64,000 nt of DNA from Punica granatum (taxonomy: Eukaryota > Streptophyta > Magnoliopsida > Myrtales > Lythraceae): the NCBI RefSeq assembly GCF_007655135.1, contig NC_045131.1, positions 28,070,001 to 28,134,000 of the forward strand, written 5' to 3'. This document shows positions 12,667-25,488 of the stretch, in pieces. How positions within the stretch are numbered: the first letter of the stretch is position 1; each line of letters opens with the position of its first letter. The position numbers and the translations under genes are program-made. Under the pieces are notes generated by a model. It saw only the letters and a list, made by a program, of their open reading frames with translations. It was not told where the DNA came from and ran no database searches.

Positions 12667-12957
12667 TCTATATATATAATAATTTAAAGTACTCTCACAA
12701 GAGCATCCGATTCATTTCTTGAGGATTTTCCATGTAAGCATTCTCAATAAATAAGAAGGTAAGGGTTTATGGTCCCTTTACGTTCCCCGTGTTGACTTTT
12801 TTAATATCTACCCTAATATCTTCATTTCTCGGTACTCTTGGTAAAATTGTTAATGAATTTTGAATTTCCAAAAATTTTTTGTTCAATAAATTTGCAACCT
12901 ACTGACGCGTCTTCCTAAAATACAAGTACCTGCGCAATACACAGGCCAAATGACTAG
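12667..12957 (+). mobile_element. Mini-Helitron (non-autonomous)
   Basis: The 291-bp unit starts TCTATATATATAATAATTTA after a host A (12666) and ends CTAG before a host T (12958), the A^T target expected for Helitrons. Just inside the 3' end, CCTGCG-CAATA-CACAGG can fold as a hairpin (one mismatch), 8 nt before CTAG. These are the defining Helitron end features: 5' TC, 3' hairpin plus CTRR, no target duplication. There is no RepHel coding capacity. Confidence 0.65.
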
Positions 12958-13868
12958 TTTCTATTAAGTTTCAATCTATCTTATTTACATTAATAGTCAA
13001 CAATTACCCAATTAATTGTCCCATCTTTATTTTTCTCTCAATGCTCAATTTATTCATCACTTTTTCTACTATGCCTGCTTAATTTCCTAATACCTCTCAA
13101 CTATTTTGATTCTTGCAACCCCATCTATGTCTCTGACCAAATTAAGACACGACATTCACTTTCTAGTTTCTATCAATCATCATCAATTAAAACTTAAGAC
13201 TTCCAATTGCCCTGATTCTCGCAACCCCACCCCAACCCAACAGTTATTCTTTTATATGTATATATAAACCAATCTTCTTTTTATATATTTTTCACTCTTT
13301 TCTTAATTAGTCTTATCACGTCAACAAAGAAAAAACTATTTTACTTTTTGTGCAGAGGCATTGCAACAGTAACAAATACCTTGAAGTATTTTAAGCCAAC
13401 CAACTTGTGCCTTTTTTTTTTTTTTTAGTTACAAGAAAAGTCCGTGAACCTACTACAATGAAATAGAAGTGTGCTATATCTTCTAATCAAGCGAAGTGAA
13501 CTAACTTCTACACCCATGTTTTATTGTTTCTATCCTTATATTATCTCAATTTTTATTATCTCAATTTATTTTAAAAAATATTTTCTAATTTATACTTAAT
13601 AGATATAAATTGAAAAAAAAATAGAAGATATTGATTATAAAAGTTTCGTTAATAATTTTGCATCTCTAGAAATTAGAAAATTGATTTTTTTCATATAAAT
13701 ATTTATGGTAATTTTATCATATAAATAAAAGGCCTCTTATTAAAATTTTGCCTTGGACCACAAAATCTCTTGGGCTACCCCTGCCTCCTCTCACCCCAGG
13801 GTGGAACTAGAAATCCCGCCTCATAGATATAGGCCTCGAGCACCAAAACGAGCCAGACTCGTAGGATA
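12958..13868. other. Intergenic, no gene seen
   Basis: AT-rich, with a poly-T run near 13413-13427. Nothing identifiable on either strand. Confidence 0.5.
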
Positions 13869-14317
13869 TGTTTGGATTCAGAGTTAAAGTAGCTTTAATT
13901 TTGATTTTGATTTTGATTGTGGAAAATGACAAATGAGATGTGATTATAAATTTGACTTGGGAAACGTGTGTTTTTGTTGTGTAGTGTGTTGAGTTAAAGT
14001 TAAAGTTAAAATTTTTGACTTGAAAAATGTGTGTTTTTGTTGTATAGTGTGTTGAGTTAAAGTTAAAATTAAGGGGCCATTTGGATTCAGAGTTAAAGTT
14101 ACTTTGATTTTGATTTTGATTTTGATTGTGGAAAAGGACAAATGAAATGTGATTATAAATTTGACTTGGGAAACGTGTGTTTTTGTTGTGTAGTGTGTTA
14201 AGTTAAAGTTAAAGTTAAAATTTTTGAATTGGGAAATGTGTATTTTTATTGTGTAGTGTGTTGAGTTAAAGTTAAAGTTAAAGTTAAAACCATTGAACTC
14301 AGAATCCAAATTGGGCC
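13869..14317. mobile_element. MITE pair (partial copy plus full copy in tandem)
   Basis: The full copy (14073-14317) begins GGGGCCATTTGGATTCAGAG and ends CTCAGAATCCAAATTGGGCC, which are inverted complements with two mismatches. Directly upstream, 13871-14072 repeats the same left end and body but lacks the right end. Inner blocks (TTTTGATT repeats, AGTTAAAGTTAAAGTT, GTGTGTTTTTGTTGTGTAG) recur in both. Non-coding. Confidence 0.65.
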
Positions 14318-14439
14318 AAGTGTTTGGGAATCCAAGCAGGGTCGTAATCATTTTTAGAGGGTGGATTACAGGTATTCGAGTCCACATAGCACGTCCAGGC
14401 CATGTATCAAAGTCACATATTGTCATGTAAAGGCACACG

Positions 14440-14590
14440 TGAAAGTCAATAATAATGAGTTAATCCCACATTGAAAAATCAAAAAAGGAATGCTTAGATT
14501 TATATGAGATTGGATATTACAACTTATCAGCTTGAGATCTTTTTATTAGAGATAGGCTCAATTATTTGTAAGCCCAGTAAAATTTTACGG
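14440..14590 (+). repeat. Decayed TRIM-like solo LTR fragment
   Basis: GTTAATCCCACATTGAAAAA, then AGATTTATATGAGATT and CAACTTATCAGCTTGAG, occur in the same order as blocks of the TRIM LTRs at 39.5-40.7 kb (those are on the opposite strand). Termini are not intact. Confidence 0.4.
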
Positions 14591-14599
14591 ACTCAAAGT

Positions 14600-16985
14600 T
14601 GCATGAATAGTTAAGGAATTACAATATATTAGTGCGATTTGGAGTAGAAAATTGAAGGGAAACAGAGAAGGATTAGTGGAAGAACTTCAAAATTGAAGAA
14701 TTTTCAATTCAGTGAGCCATCCGTGCATTAAGACGCCGTCGATTAGATCGTCCCTACTACATTTTTGGAAATATTCGAAAGTTTAATTGAAAAATGAAAG
14801 AATGATAGCCACGGATTGAGCAAAAAGAGCCAACTTGACTTGACAATGACTTTATTACGAAAAACTATTAAATCAAATTTAAGAGTCAGACTAATTTAAA
14901 AGCAACTTTTTTATATGACATGAAATCTATTAATTTGAATTATTCTATTCTTAAATGTTACCGTTTAAGTTCCAGTTCATTTAATATTCATTTATATATT
15001 CTCTAGATTGATAAAATGCTTTGTTAAGATATTTTATTATTGGTATGCGCATAGTAATTATCAGATAACTAGTACAAAGATTGACAAAGTATTTATGACA
15101 CTAAAATTTTATATTAACTATTGAATTCTCAAATAATAAAAAAATTGAATTTGTCATCTTCTATAAACTTGATAAATACTTCTCTGTGCATAAATAATAT
15201 ATTTATGTTTTCTCTATATATATATATAATCTTTTGCTAATATCAACACAAAATATCAAATATAAATAAATATAAACCAGTGTTGCACTATTAATACCAA
15301 ATAATAATATCATAATATTGTCCCGACAATAATATTGGGTAACGATAATGTACGATATTTTTCATCATGACACATCTCTTAGCCAAAATTTGATCGAACA
15401 TTATATCGACTTTGGACATTCCAAGATGATCACAACTTACATAAACTTTCGACCGGGCGGTCCAAAATCTGATTTGCTTTTTGTCAGTTTCGTTCTGTCA
15501 CGTGTCTCATGAAATGCTCTAAAATCATGATTTTAGTTAAAGTAGATCTTCGTTAATTATTGGAAGCTGTTAACCATTAATCCAATAGCTATGGGTCCTG
15601 GCCTCGTGAATCATTCCCCACTCGATAGTAGCATTTCATTTACAATGAGGTGTAGTATAGTTAGTAAACAGTAGACTAGCTACATTATCAGTAAAGGGTT
15701 TTATCTGAAATACGGGATTTCAAAACAAATTGAAAGGATTTTTACAACATATGTTGATGTTTGAAGAAAGATTAAATTCTCAAATTTCAACTATAATATC
15801 ACCCGGAAAAAAAAAGCTTTTATTAATTTCCAAAGATCAGTAAAAAAAATCATTTTCACAATGCGGAGCCATAAGACTATATCACTAGGAAAACGACTTA
15901 TGTCTAACTTAATCCAGGCCCCCCAATCAATCCATGAAACTGGAGACTTTTACACATCACAAACGTACTTAACTCGAATGTCGATAAGCCAGAAATCTTC
16001 AATGTGTGATCGAGAAAATATTCAACTGACCAAATTATATAGATAATAAAACACGGTGATATATGCATATTGCAGAATGTGGATGATATGACAATCACAG
16101 TCAAGAATTCATGCACCCTCGGAGAATGAGGATGATAAATGTAGATTGAATGTGGATGATATGTACTTGATAGTCTTCCTCCATTTAAATTTGCGTTCAT
16201 GTTAAAGGCATCAGGCACGGCGTCGCAGGAGACAACTAGTTACATGAATACCATCGTCGGGAATAATTCCGAGGTAGATGGCTCGAAGATCAAGGAAGAG
16301 AAATATGAAAGAATTGCATTAAGAAAATTTTTATGAGACAATCGCTGGTTGAAGATCTCATGGTATTTACAGCTAACCGATGTAAGCAGCTCAGTTATTG
16401 TTTTGCAAAGTCCTGTGACACCAATCAACCTAAAGGACTAAATGTACTGAGATTTACACTTCTGATCCTATGAACGGTTAACTCAAGCAGTAAGCAGAAG
16501 AGCATCGCTAGAGTCACGTACAGTAACTTCTCCATGATTTCCGAATTCACATCATGCCAAGTGAGTAAACTTTTTTAGCCATCCTACTGCATGCTCCCGA
16601 AAGAATGCGTCAGAAGATATTAGTGTTCGGTTCGAGGCTCCTGATTTTGGTCTCTGGAGACACTGATTGCAGCTCCACAGTTTTAAGGCCCTGAATACAA
16701 GAAATACAGTTGAGTACAGCGGACATTTATATATATGTATATATATATGAAGCCGCTAGTGCAAGTGCCTCTGAAATATTATGCGTGAATAAAAGTGAGC
16801 ATTCTGTACAAGAAACGGGAAAACCACTTCTCAAGAGGCCTATCTTTTGAGGGAGGAAGGAAGGAATACTCAAATGATAACCAAGAGCCAAGCTTCTCAT
16901 GGTATCCATCATTCAGCAAAATATTTGCAAACAAATTCACAAGCAGGTGAAAGAGCGATAACATACAAGGAATGCTTTGTTCTTC
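14600..16985. other. Intergenic and probable 3' flank of the JmjC gene
   Basis: No ORF has recognisable domains. The part next to 16986, about 16240-16985, is less AT-rich and probably includes the 3' UTR of the minus-strand JmjC gene. Confidence 0.4.
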
Positions 16986-19900
16986 TCAGTTGGCCGCTTG
17001 CTTTCCACAGGTAAGCTCTCGAACATGCTTGAGCGCTCCCCTCAAACTATTCAAGGCCATCCTCTTCACCTGAATTTCCAACGGAGATAAGACTAGCAAT
17101 TCATCAGCTTCATTGCTAACTTAGGCACTTGACAGTCATCATTTGCAACAGCAAGAGAATTTCCTTACCTCTAGCTTGTTTAATTTGGCACCGTGATCAT
17201 CAGGAAGGCAATGAACTCCATCCATTACATGTATACACTCTTTCACACTTTCAGGGGAGATAAAGTGCAGCACCACACTCACACAAGACTGGAAGCATGA
17301 TATATTACACGAACACATAAGCATCATCAGGAATACACAAATTGCACTTCACGTGTTTAGTTCATTAAGAAAAGCGTCTACTTTCCCTTCTTACCTTCAG
17401 ATTTCTAATCTGATATGGGCATCCTAGAGGAACCATAACAGCCTCACCAACATGCTGCAAAACCGTCCAAGGTTCGATTTCTGGAAACAAAGCAAAGCAT
17501 TCAGTTAATTTGGCAGACTTATATCACGTGTAGGAGGAACAAATTCGATAAGAAGCAAAGGAAAGCATTCATTCAATTTGAGCAGACTAATATAATATGT
17601 TCGGGAAAACGAAAAAGTCGAGGTGCTCTCTTACTGAATTCCTCCTTGAGCCTAGTTTTGTGGGCCTCGTCCAGAAAGAAACACTGATCAAGAATCGGAT
17701 GGACCGCCTGCAGGTTTACGATGGCATTTCGGATTTAAACTCGAAAATGAAATAGGTCTTAGGACCTTTCAGTCTAAATCAATCAAAACTGTTTATTTTT
17801 GTGTCTCTTCTTGGGACCCACAAAAGCAGTTGTAAAAATCAGACAAGAAGATCAACTCACATTCTTTTCCGACCCAAATGGGAGGACAAACTCACTGGAG
17901 TGCCTCCGGAAGTACTCCATAAGCTTTGGGACATCTTCTCTGCGGAAAATGTCCCACTGGGCCCCACAATATTTACTTGAATCCTTTTTGAGATATCCAT
18001 TTCCATCTGTGCAGAAGTTTCTGTCTGGAGATTCTTCAGAATTCTGGATGGCCTTCAAGGTCCCAGACTCAGAAATGGTATAGGATACAGGCGACCGATC
18101 TTGTGAAAGAGATCCATTCTGATAGCTTGGAGATGGCAATTCATCCGAGGAAACCCAAGATACTCGAGAAATCTTGTGTTGTAAAAGCAATTCTTCTATA
18201 CTCATCTCTGTGAGTCCACTAGAATCTTCAGCACACGGGGATGGTTCTCGCTCCCCTTTATTCCGTGAGAATTGATCATCAGGAGTACTTGTTGGATCCC
18301 TTTCATTCTGAGCCTGATGCTTTCTCATCAGCTTTCTTATTTTATTGAGATTCTCTGAGGAAATCAGATCATCTGTAGTATGCGCCAAAATATTAACCTA
18401 GGTTTGAAACAAACAAAAGGAATGAATAGCAAAGACAACACACTTTCTTTCGATATGTTTCATAAGAAGAGGCAGACAGATTTTAATTAAAAAATTCTAA
18501 ATTTTCTGATTTAGCTTGAATCATCTGACACAAATTTACCAGCCACAGGCAAGAGTGAAGAACCAGACTCATATGATCTGTAATACTTGAATTAGAGAAG
18601 AAGTGAACTAACTGAAAGAGAGAAAGAAACGAACCGTGTCATATAGATCGTAACCTAACTTCAACACACAATGTGCCCGCATATGTTCCTCAGAGCTGTT
18701 GTACGAGATATAGACGTAGGGACCTAGCTCGGGTGACAGAGTCTCAAGTTGTGATTTTGAAGCAAGATTTAAAATGCCAGATTCGGGATTCACGTACTCT
18801 TGAAGAGGCAACTGATGAATAATCTCGGAATAATGACGAGGAAATTGTTCACGGAAATATCGGGATGCAAACCAAGCCTTCAGTTTCAGCATCTCTTGTC
18901 CTGTGTTCTGGTGAGCCCGACCTCTAAGAGGACCCCAGAAAAACTGTTTTATGCTGATTTCTACCTGCCATGGCATATAACAAATGTCCTTTTTCAGCTT
19001 TGATCAGCCACAGGACACATCGTAACAAGTTCAAACTATTTATAAGTATTTCCTTGGTTCTGCAATATTGCGCCACCACTGAGAAGAAAAAGTCTCAAGA
19101 TAGTGCAATTTAGGATACTTTTAGCCACAAAATATTTTTTTTTAAAAAAAGTCATTCCTAGTTGCTCCATTTCCTGGTCTCTGTGTTTGGTTCAGGAACA
19201 CTATCCCAGTTTTCCTTATTTCTACCCTTCTTAAAGGATCCAGAAATATAGAAAATTCTCAGATAGCATACAATCCAACAAATTGTAAAGTGCAAAGCAA
19301 CCCGTTTTTCACTTATGTCTTAACAGAATGTAAAGAGGAAAATGGAAAAAGTTTCCCATGTTTTCTGAAACCAATTAGAGTTGCGTACTTACCTCACAGC
19401 ACTCAAGGCAAGGAGGTGTTCCCTGGTTGCCCTCATGCTTGGCGATGCTACCCTCAAGGTAAGTGTAGAACATGACCACAGGATCCCAACTCAAATCAGA
19501 CGCCTTTTGAAGAACATCATGAACAACTACCGGATGGCCTCTGCCCCAATGCTTCTGAAAATGCTCCCTTTTATCGGCACAAACTTCCAAAGAAGAGGGG
19601 TAATAAAGTAAATTATCATTTGAATATTTCCTCATGGCTGCCTGTTGCAAATGCTCTAAGCTGGCTCTATAATTCGCTCCATCACATATTGAGCAACAAG
19701 AGTCACTATTGAAGGCTTCTGGGAAATCATAACTGCAGACTATCTCTTCGGCCTTGCTCTCAAGCTCTTTGATCCAATTCACTGGGAAAGAAGATCTCAA
19801 ATCGAAAACACCATTTCCACAGCCACCAAATTCACTCACTGGACAAGAAATCCCACCAACACTATTGCAAGCTTTTGAGTAAGCTAATGACAGGCAAGAA

Positions 19901-21865
19901 GTGAGGACCTTGCAGCCATTTTCTTGGTCATGTTTACGTATTAATTTCATACCGTTAAGTTCCTTGTATTCAAGCACAGAGGATTTTCTCTTATTAGCAC
20001 ATGCATTTCGAAGCACTTTCATTCCTTCGGGAAAGACCTTTTGACAGAAATCCCACCAACAGCTTAAGCAGAGGATGTAAGAACAGTTGGAGCACCTTCT
20101 ATGGAGATCCACGATTGAGGATTTGCAATTATTGCTGCTCAAGAAGCAAAATCGAGTCATAGGACAAAAGAGAGAAAATCCTAATAAACTAATAAAAAAT
20201 TACATGCCAAGGTTGGAGAGAATATGCTATACTGTACCATGTAGGTGGCTCAGAGCTAAATTCATGGTGGTTGACTTGCAGTTCGGAGATCTCCAATCCT
20301 GTGAATGCAAATCAATGAGCTGAATATATAAAATAAAAATGTGATTGAGGAAAACTAAAAGGTTTCATGCTAGGACCTTTTATTGCTGCCTCCAGTTCGA
20401 GTTCAATGCTCTGCTCCTCATTGATTTGCTTCAGAATGGGAAGAAGTGCACAGATCAAGTAATGAAAGCTTAGAATTCTATCTGCTCTACTTTCATCACC
20501 GGAAAGTTCCTGAACAAAGATAAAACTCCTGATTTAAAGCATCACCATCAAATGTCGCACAGGACTCGTCTAGTTTAAAACCTAACGGATAAATGGTAAT
20601 TCGAACCTGACAGCTAGTGGCTTGAGATTGGCCGTCAACACATGCCTTGCAGCTACAAGTTCTTCGACAAACTGGGCATTGCATCTTAACTTCTTCCTGA
20701 GTATCAAAATACCTGAGTTCATTCGAACTTTTAGTGTTAGATACATCTTTGCTTTCTCAAACCGACTCAAGACAACTTTGCTGAAAGACAGAGTAGAGCG
20801 CAATGTCATATGTGACAGTGTTCTTAATAATTACAGACATGTAAGATGAGTGGATTCATATAGTATCCAGGATTTCGTATCCACATTTTGGGCAGTACAT
20901 CCTAACTGGAATAATCTGCATCCCAACAGACACAGCATAAAATGGCTAAAATACACCAATTGCATTCTAGTAAGCAGACAATCAAAATCATTATTCACTA
21001 AGGATGTTTTTACCCGAATTCGGCACCAAAGCTATAAATAAAAGAAACATCTCTTTGATGTTCTAAAAAAGCCCATGAGCACAAACCTCTCTTTAATGCA
21101 CTCCATGCAATAGAACTCTTTTCGACAATTTGAACACTTGATCAGATTACTTGAGTCACTGCTCTTGCACCAATGGCACTTCTTCCTCCCACCACCCCTC
21201 TTCACACTCTCCCCATTCCTCTTGTAAGGCAATACCTTCCAAAACAAGTAAATAAAAAGAAATTCAAGTCCCAATCTTACAAACTAAAACAAAGCATACA
21301 ACCAAGAATTCAACTCATTATCTACCTGAACTGACCCAATGGGCACGGGCTCAATGTTCTTGGACCGGAACCTCCGCCTCGGAGCAATTCCCGGATTGGC
21401 CCCGACCTTAACATCCAAAAAGGTCCCAGCATTGCAAGAATTCCTACTGGGCCGGGCAGGAGACTGGGAGATTACCATAATGCCATTGGGCAATCGCCTC
21501 ATCATGTCCCCGTCACCGCCCTCCTCCGTCTCCTTCCTCTTCTCCACCTCCCTCGTCACCACCATCCTCACCAGCTCCCTCGCCAGGTTCCGCCTCTTCA
21601 ATTTCACCGACCGCTTCACTGACTTGTCGATCTTCTGAGCCCTAATCTGCAGCCCGTCTTTGCTCTTCTTCATCAATTTCTTGGTGTACTGCCTCTGGAT
21701 TTTGAGGGATTCGGGGACCTTCTCCCTGTGCTGCCGGTGGAGCCCCTGCAGGTAGTGGATTTCGCAGAGCTTCTTGCCTTCCTTGACAGGGCGGCCGCAC
21801 CGCCAGCTCCGGCCGTCGGTTCGGTTGCACCGCAGGTGCTCCGGCAGGGCCTCCTTCCCCGCCAT
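16986..21865 (-). CDS. KDM3-type WRC/RING-like/JmjC protein (JMJ28/JMJ25-like), predicted pseudo-demethylase
   Basis: Twelve exons join in frame to 986 codons: 21865-21326, 21235-21087, 20712-20607, 20509-20377, 20298-20238, 20134-19393, 18964-18635, 18397-17861, 17707-17635, 17480-17395, 17288-17169, 17069-16986. Residues 12-42 are a WRC zinc motif ([12 protein letters not shown] ... CEIHY). Exons 2-3 carry Cys pairs of a RING/PHD-like finger ([24 protein letters not shown]), and exon 6 opens with a second Cys cluster. The JmjC fold spans exons 7-12 ([38 protein letters not shown]). Active members of this class remove H3K9 methyl groups in the nucleus using Fe(II) and 2-oxoglutarate. Here the HxD motif reads G681-Y-D683, the distal His is Tyr913, and the usual 2OG lysine is Ser923, so catalysis is doubtful. 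No stops or frameshifts were found. The subfamily name is inference; JMJ24-like is the alternative. Confidence 0.9.
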
Positions 21866-23787
21866 TGCCCGTCGGAAAGATCAGGATTTCGCCGGGAAAA
21901 TCGTATCTTTCGGCCGAAATCAGCCGGGAAAAGTGAGCAGAAGCTGTGGTTTTTGGGCAAAGCTTGAAGAAAAAAAGAGGGTTTTTAGACTGTGATGATA
22001 TTTATTAGAGACGAAAGATGGAAAGCGAGTTGAGTGAGAGTGGCATCCCCCGTAATTTCAAGGAAACAAGGAGCCCAAATCGGTCCAAGAAATCTCAGTT
22101 CTGGCGATCCGATCCCAACTTCCAAATTGGGGATTGAGATTTTTGGGGTTCGGCAACAAATTCTTGATGTGCACTGCAGGCTTGGCTTTGTAAGATTTCT
22201 GTCTGCAGTAGCTTTGAACAGAAAATGTACTTTATGTTCGATGAAAACACAGGATGCTTCATCAACCTATCAGCTGATACTAATTGTCGTCCAGCGTCGG
22301 TTTGACTATGTTCACCGAGACGAATAATGTTCCTTTTGTCAGCCAAAGGCAATGTTCGTAATCAAAGGGGAGTCTGCTTGGGTTGATCCTTTTCCACGTA
22401 TCCAATGTAGAATCTGATGTGCTGAATGGTTCGATTTGCAATTCGCTTCACCTTCTTATTTTTGACACCCCCGGGTTCTCGGCCTATCCGTGTTCTTGCC
22501 TTTTGGATAGTACTCTGTCTCCACAGCAATTATAGTGCAGCAAGATGTGCATGAGACATAACCAAATTGTTTGATATATCAAAGTTGATAAAAATTCGCT
22601 TTTTGATACGGGCGATGATTTGCCAGAGACATCGTTATTACTTGTGATACGTTGCTGACAAAGCATCAAATTCATCAGTTGTCATTCTACATGAGACTTC
22701 TTTATCGATGCTTAACTATTGTCTTTCTTTGTCCCGCGTTTTGGAATGTGGCAAATCCAGACACGAACTCTTACAAATTATCAGTTACCTTCGTCAATCT
22801 CGTGTTATCTTTTATAGTGACGAATTGATAGAGCACGCAATTGTCATGGACCGGCATACTCTGCTGACAACTTGTCCAAAACTGGTTCTCTTTCATTTGC
22901 TGATATGCAATTTCACCAAAGAAAAAAAGAAAATGCTGACATGCAAAGGGTAGCTCTTCTGCAGCTCTGCCAATGTTTATATTTTTATTTATTTATATTT
23001 TTCGACTTGTACTATTTGATTCGGAAATTTAATGAACCTCTGCTAATCCAATCGAGTCAGTTCAGTCCACTAAAAGATAAACTTTTCCGATCAAAATATA
23101 TTTGTTTATTTCTCTTTACTTCTATTATCTTGAAAAACTCTTCCAAAATAATATCTTTGCAGCAATTCTGTTTTTGGGCACCAAGATAAATATTAACTCC
23201 TCAATTCAGTACAAGACTAATATAGCTGTACTTAATATTATCATACTGCAGCTCTTGGCCCCAGCCCCGTTAACTCTACCCAAAAAGAAAAACTCATACC
23301 GCAGCTATTCCAAAGAATTTTCCATTTTATCCTTAATATATATATATATATTGAGTCGCAATAATGGGACACAAGCCATCTCATGTTTGTCGAGATCACG
23401 ATGTTCGGAGCAAAACAACAGCGAACTTGCTAGGCATAATTCACGAACAAGATTGTGCTAGCTGCGTCTATATGCCACACAAAATCCTTTAGGGGGAATA
23501 AATGTATTTGCTTTATATATGGGGACAGTCCTATTACATTGACATTACTATATTTGGTACTTGTCTGCTTGAGAGCTTCCAAAAATCAAAGTTCATGTCG
23601 ACGTACATACAATGACAATTGTATGATTCGACTCGGACAAAATCTAGCTAAGCTTTAACTGCTTGTTGGTTAGATAGTTCTAACGAGAGGCTATGTATAT
23701 ATATACACTATATACATCAACAGATACATACACGGGCAAATGCATGCAAGAAGAAAATAATATTCACAAATAAAATCCTTTCTCTGA
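21866..23787. other. JmjC gene promoter side and intergenic
   Basis: The JmjC promoter should lie just right of 21865; a TAATAAATATC box on the minus strand near 21998-22008 is a possible TATA. Beyond 22100 no gene is supported. A TATATATATATATTG run occurs at about 23337-23352. Confidence 0.4.
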
Positions 23788-24453
23788 TCATCCTCCTCTT
23801 CTGCGAAGAACAATCTTTCCTTCCGCATCCTCGAGAACAATGGGCAAGACTTCATCGGGAGGGACATACCTCCATATCCTAGCCTTCTTCGATAAATGCC
23901 CCATCCGGGCTAATTTATCAGCCGCTCGGTTCCCTTCCCTGAAGACGTGACTGATGATACAATTCTCCAACTCCGGGATAATCAAGTTTATTAGGCTCAG
24001 TTGCTCTTGAACCTCTTCACATTTTACTCTCCTCTTTCGGACAAGAATCTCGACCAATGTCTTGGCGTCACCTTCAAGCCAGACACTGCTCCAATCGTTT
24101 TCCAGCACGAGCTCGAGTCCCCTCCGGAGCGCAATGAGTTCGGCCACCGTGCTTGTGGTTTTCCCGATCGGTTCTGAGTAACCTAGCAGGAACTCGGCAT
24201 TGTGGTTCCGGAAAACCCCTCCAATGCTGGATTCTCCCGTCCTCCCAAGGGACGACCCATCAAAGTTCAATTTGGTCCAGCCAAACTCGGGCCTCGACCA
24301 GGACACCGGGATTGGCTTTTTGTGGAACCAACTCTTTTGTATCAAACATATTGCTGGATATTGAGCCAACAGCCTTCCCGCTAGAGAAAACTTTGTGAAA
24401 GCTGATGAAAACATCGTATAGGTATGCGTAGTGTAGAGAGGAAGAAAATCCAA
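23788..24453 (-). CDS. RNase H-like domain protein (reverse-transcriptase-like RVT_3), LINE-derived or domesticated
   Basis: Uninterrupted 221-aa ORF. The RNase H fold is recognisable from residue about 58: KLNFDGSS (first Asp), VAELIALRRGL (Glu), VWLEGDAKTL (Asp), FREGNRAADKLARMGH (last Asp), so the D-E-D-D catalytic set is present. Plants carry many such domains at the C-termini of LINE polyproteins and as stand-alone genes. Here there is no reverse transcriptase upstream and no poly-A tail that I can see. The N-terminus (MFSSAFTKFSLAGRLLAQY from Met14) is basic and hydroxylated like an organelle presequence, so Met1 or Met14 may be the start. A second open frame overlaps at 24260-24649, leaving the true 5' structure unsure. 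Confidence 0.6.
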   Translation of the reverse strand: MDFLPLYTTHTYTMFSSAFTKFSLAGRLLAQYPAICLIQKSWFHKKPIPVSWSRPEFGWTKLNFDGSSLGRTGESSIGGVFRNHNAEFLLGYSEPIGKTTSTVAELIALRRGLELVLENDWSSVWLEGDAKTLVEILVRKRRVKCEEVQEQLSLINLIIPELENCIISHVFREGNRAADKLARMGHLSKKARIWRYVPPDEVLPIVLEDAEGKIVLRRRGG

Positions 24454-24649
24454 ACCGAGTCTCTATTTCTTCATTAGAAGTATCGTTTTCGAAAAGGTTG
24501 GTGTCAAGACAAGGGAAGGGAGATTCATTGATTGCAGTCGAGGAACAAGCATTCTGACATCGAATCCATGTTTTAGGAGGAAGCAAAATGTGTTTACATG
24601 TTGTGGAAGACATTTTTTTTTTTTTGAAATGTAGTAAATAGACTTTCAA

Positions 24650-25488
24650 TTAACGGCTAATAACTGTCCCGCCTAAAGAAAGCAAACCACCCAAAATTGA
24701 AACCTCTAGGCTCACCTTATTGGGTTCTAAATATAGATCAGTAAATCCATTGGTGATTTTGGTTATGCATAAAATATTAGCAATAATTAAACAGGATGTA
24801 ACACAGTGAAGCACATGTTAACCCGATAACAAAATGATTTTTAAAAAAGATAGTCATTGTGAGACTATCTGTGCCATTTTATTATATGTTAGGATTTTAT
24901 TAGAGAAGTCAAAATTTTGACTTAAAATTCCTTTTCCACTCCTTGATTTTCTCGCAGTGAATTTTTGCAATGGTAATTACAGTAATGATCAAGTATTCCC
25001 AACATATCATATGATTGTATATCTAACAAACAAATATACTTGTCTTATGATCAAAGACGGTGCAGCAGTTCTGTAATCGTGGGTGGCATTGATTGTTTGG
25101 GCTTGCAGACAAGCATAAACGATTATATATTTTGTTTTAGATCGGGCTAGTTGATAGGATAGGTTTATACGGAGAAAACTGAATGATTTACATCGATTCG
25201 TGGAAGATCAAATGGGCCAGCCCAAGCCCACTTTCAAGGCCTACTTTAAGTGTTGGATCCATTTAAGTTCACAGTGGGCCTGGACCTGGGCCAGGCTTAC
25301 CCCCATAGCTCCCGCAACTGCAATCAGGCCATGTGTCCGAAGAGAATTTTGGTCTCAAATTTTGTTTCCGATTTTATCCCTATAAAAATTACTCTTAACT
25401 TTTTGTTTCCAATTTTATTCCCATGAAAGTCCTAGCCAATATCAAAAAAACTAAAATTCAATTTAATTATGCAGATACTTAAATAGAG
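24650..25488. other. Intergenic, no gene seen
   Basis: AT-rich. A short GC-richer patch at 25190-25340 has no recognisable coding content. Confidence 0.45.

Noticed and set aside
13944..14438. 164-codon minus-strand open frame with repeated NFNFN motifs
   Set aside because: It is the translation of a repetitive MITE (TTTTGATT and GTTAAAGTT units), not a protein gene.
22034..22327. 97-codon plus-strand frame upstream of the JmjC gene
   Set aside because: No domain and no coding signature; it lies in the divergent promoter side.
24260..24649. 129-codon minus-strand frame overlapping the RNase H-like ORF
   Set aside because: No recognisable domain. It might be an upstream exon, but no splice pair joins it in frame with confidence, so it is only mentioned under that gene.
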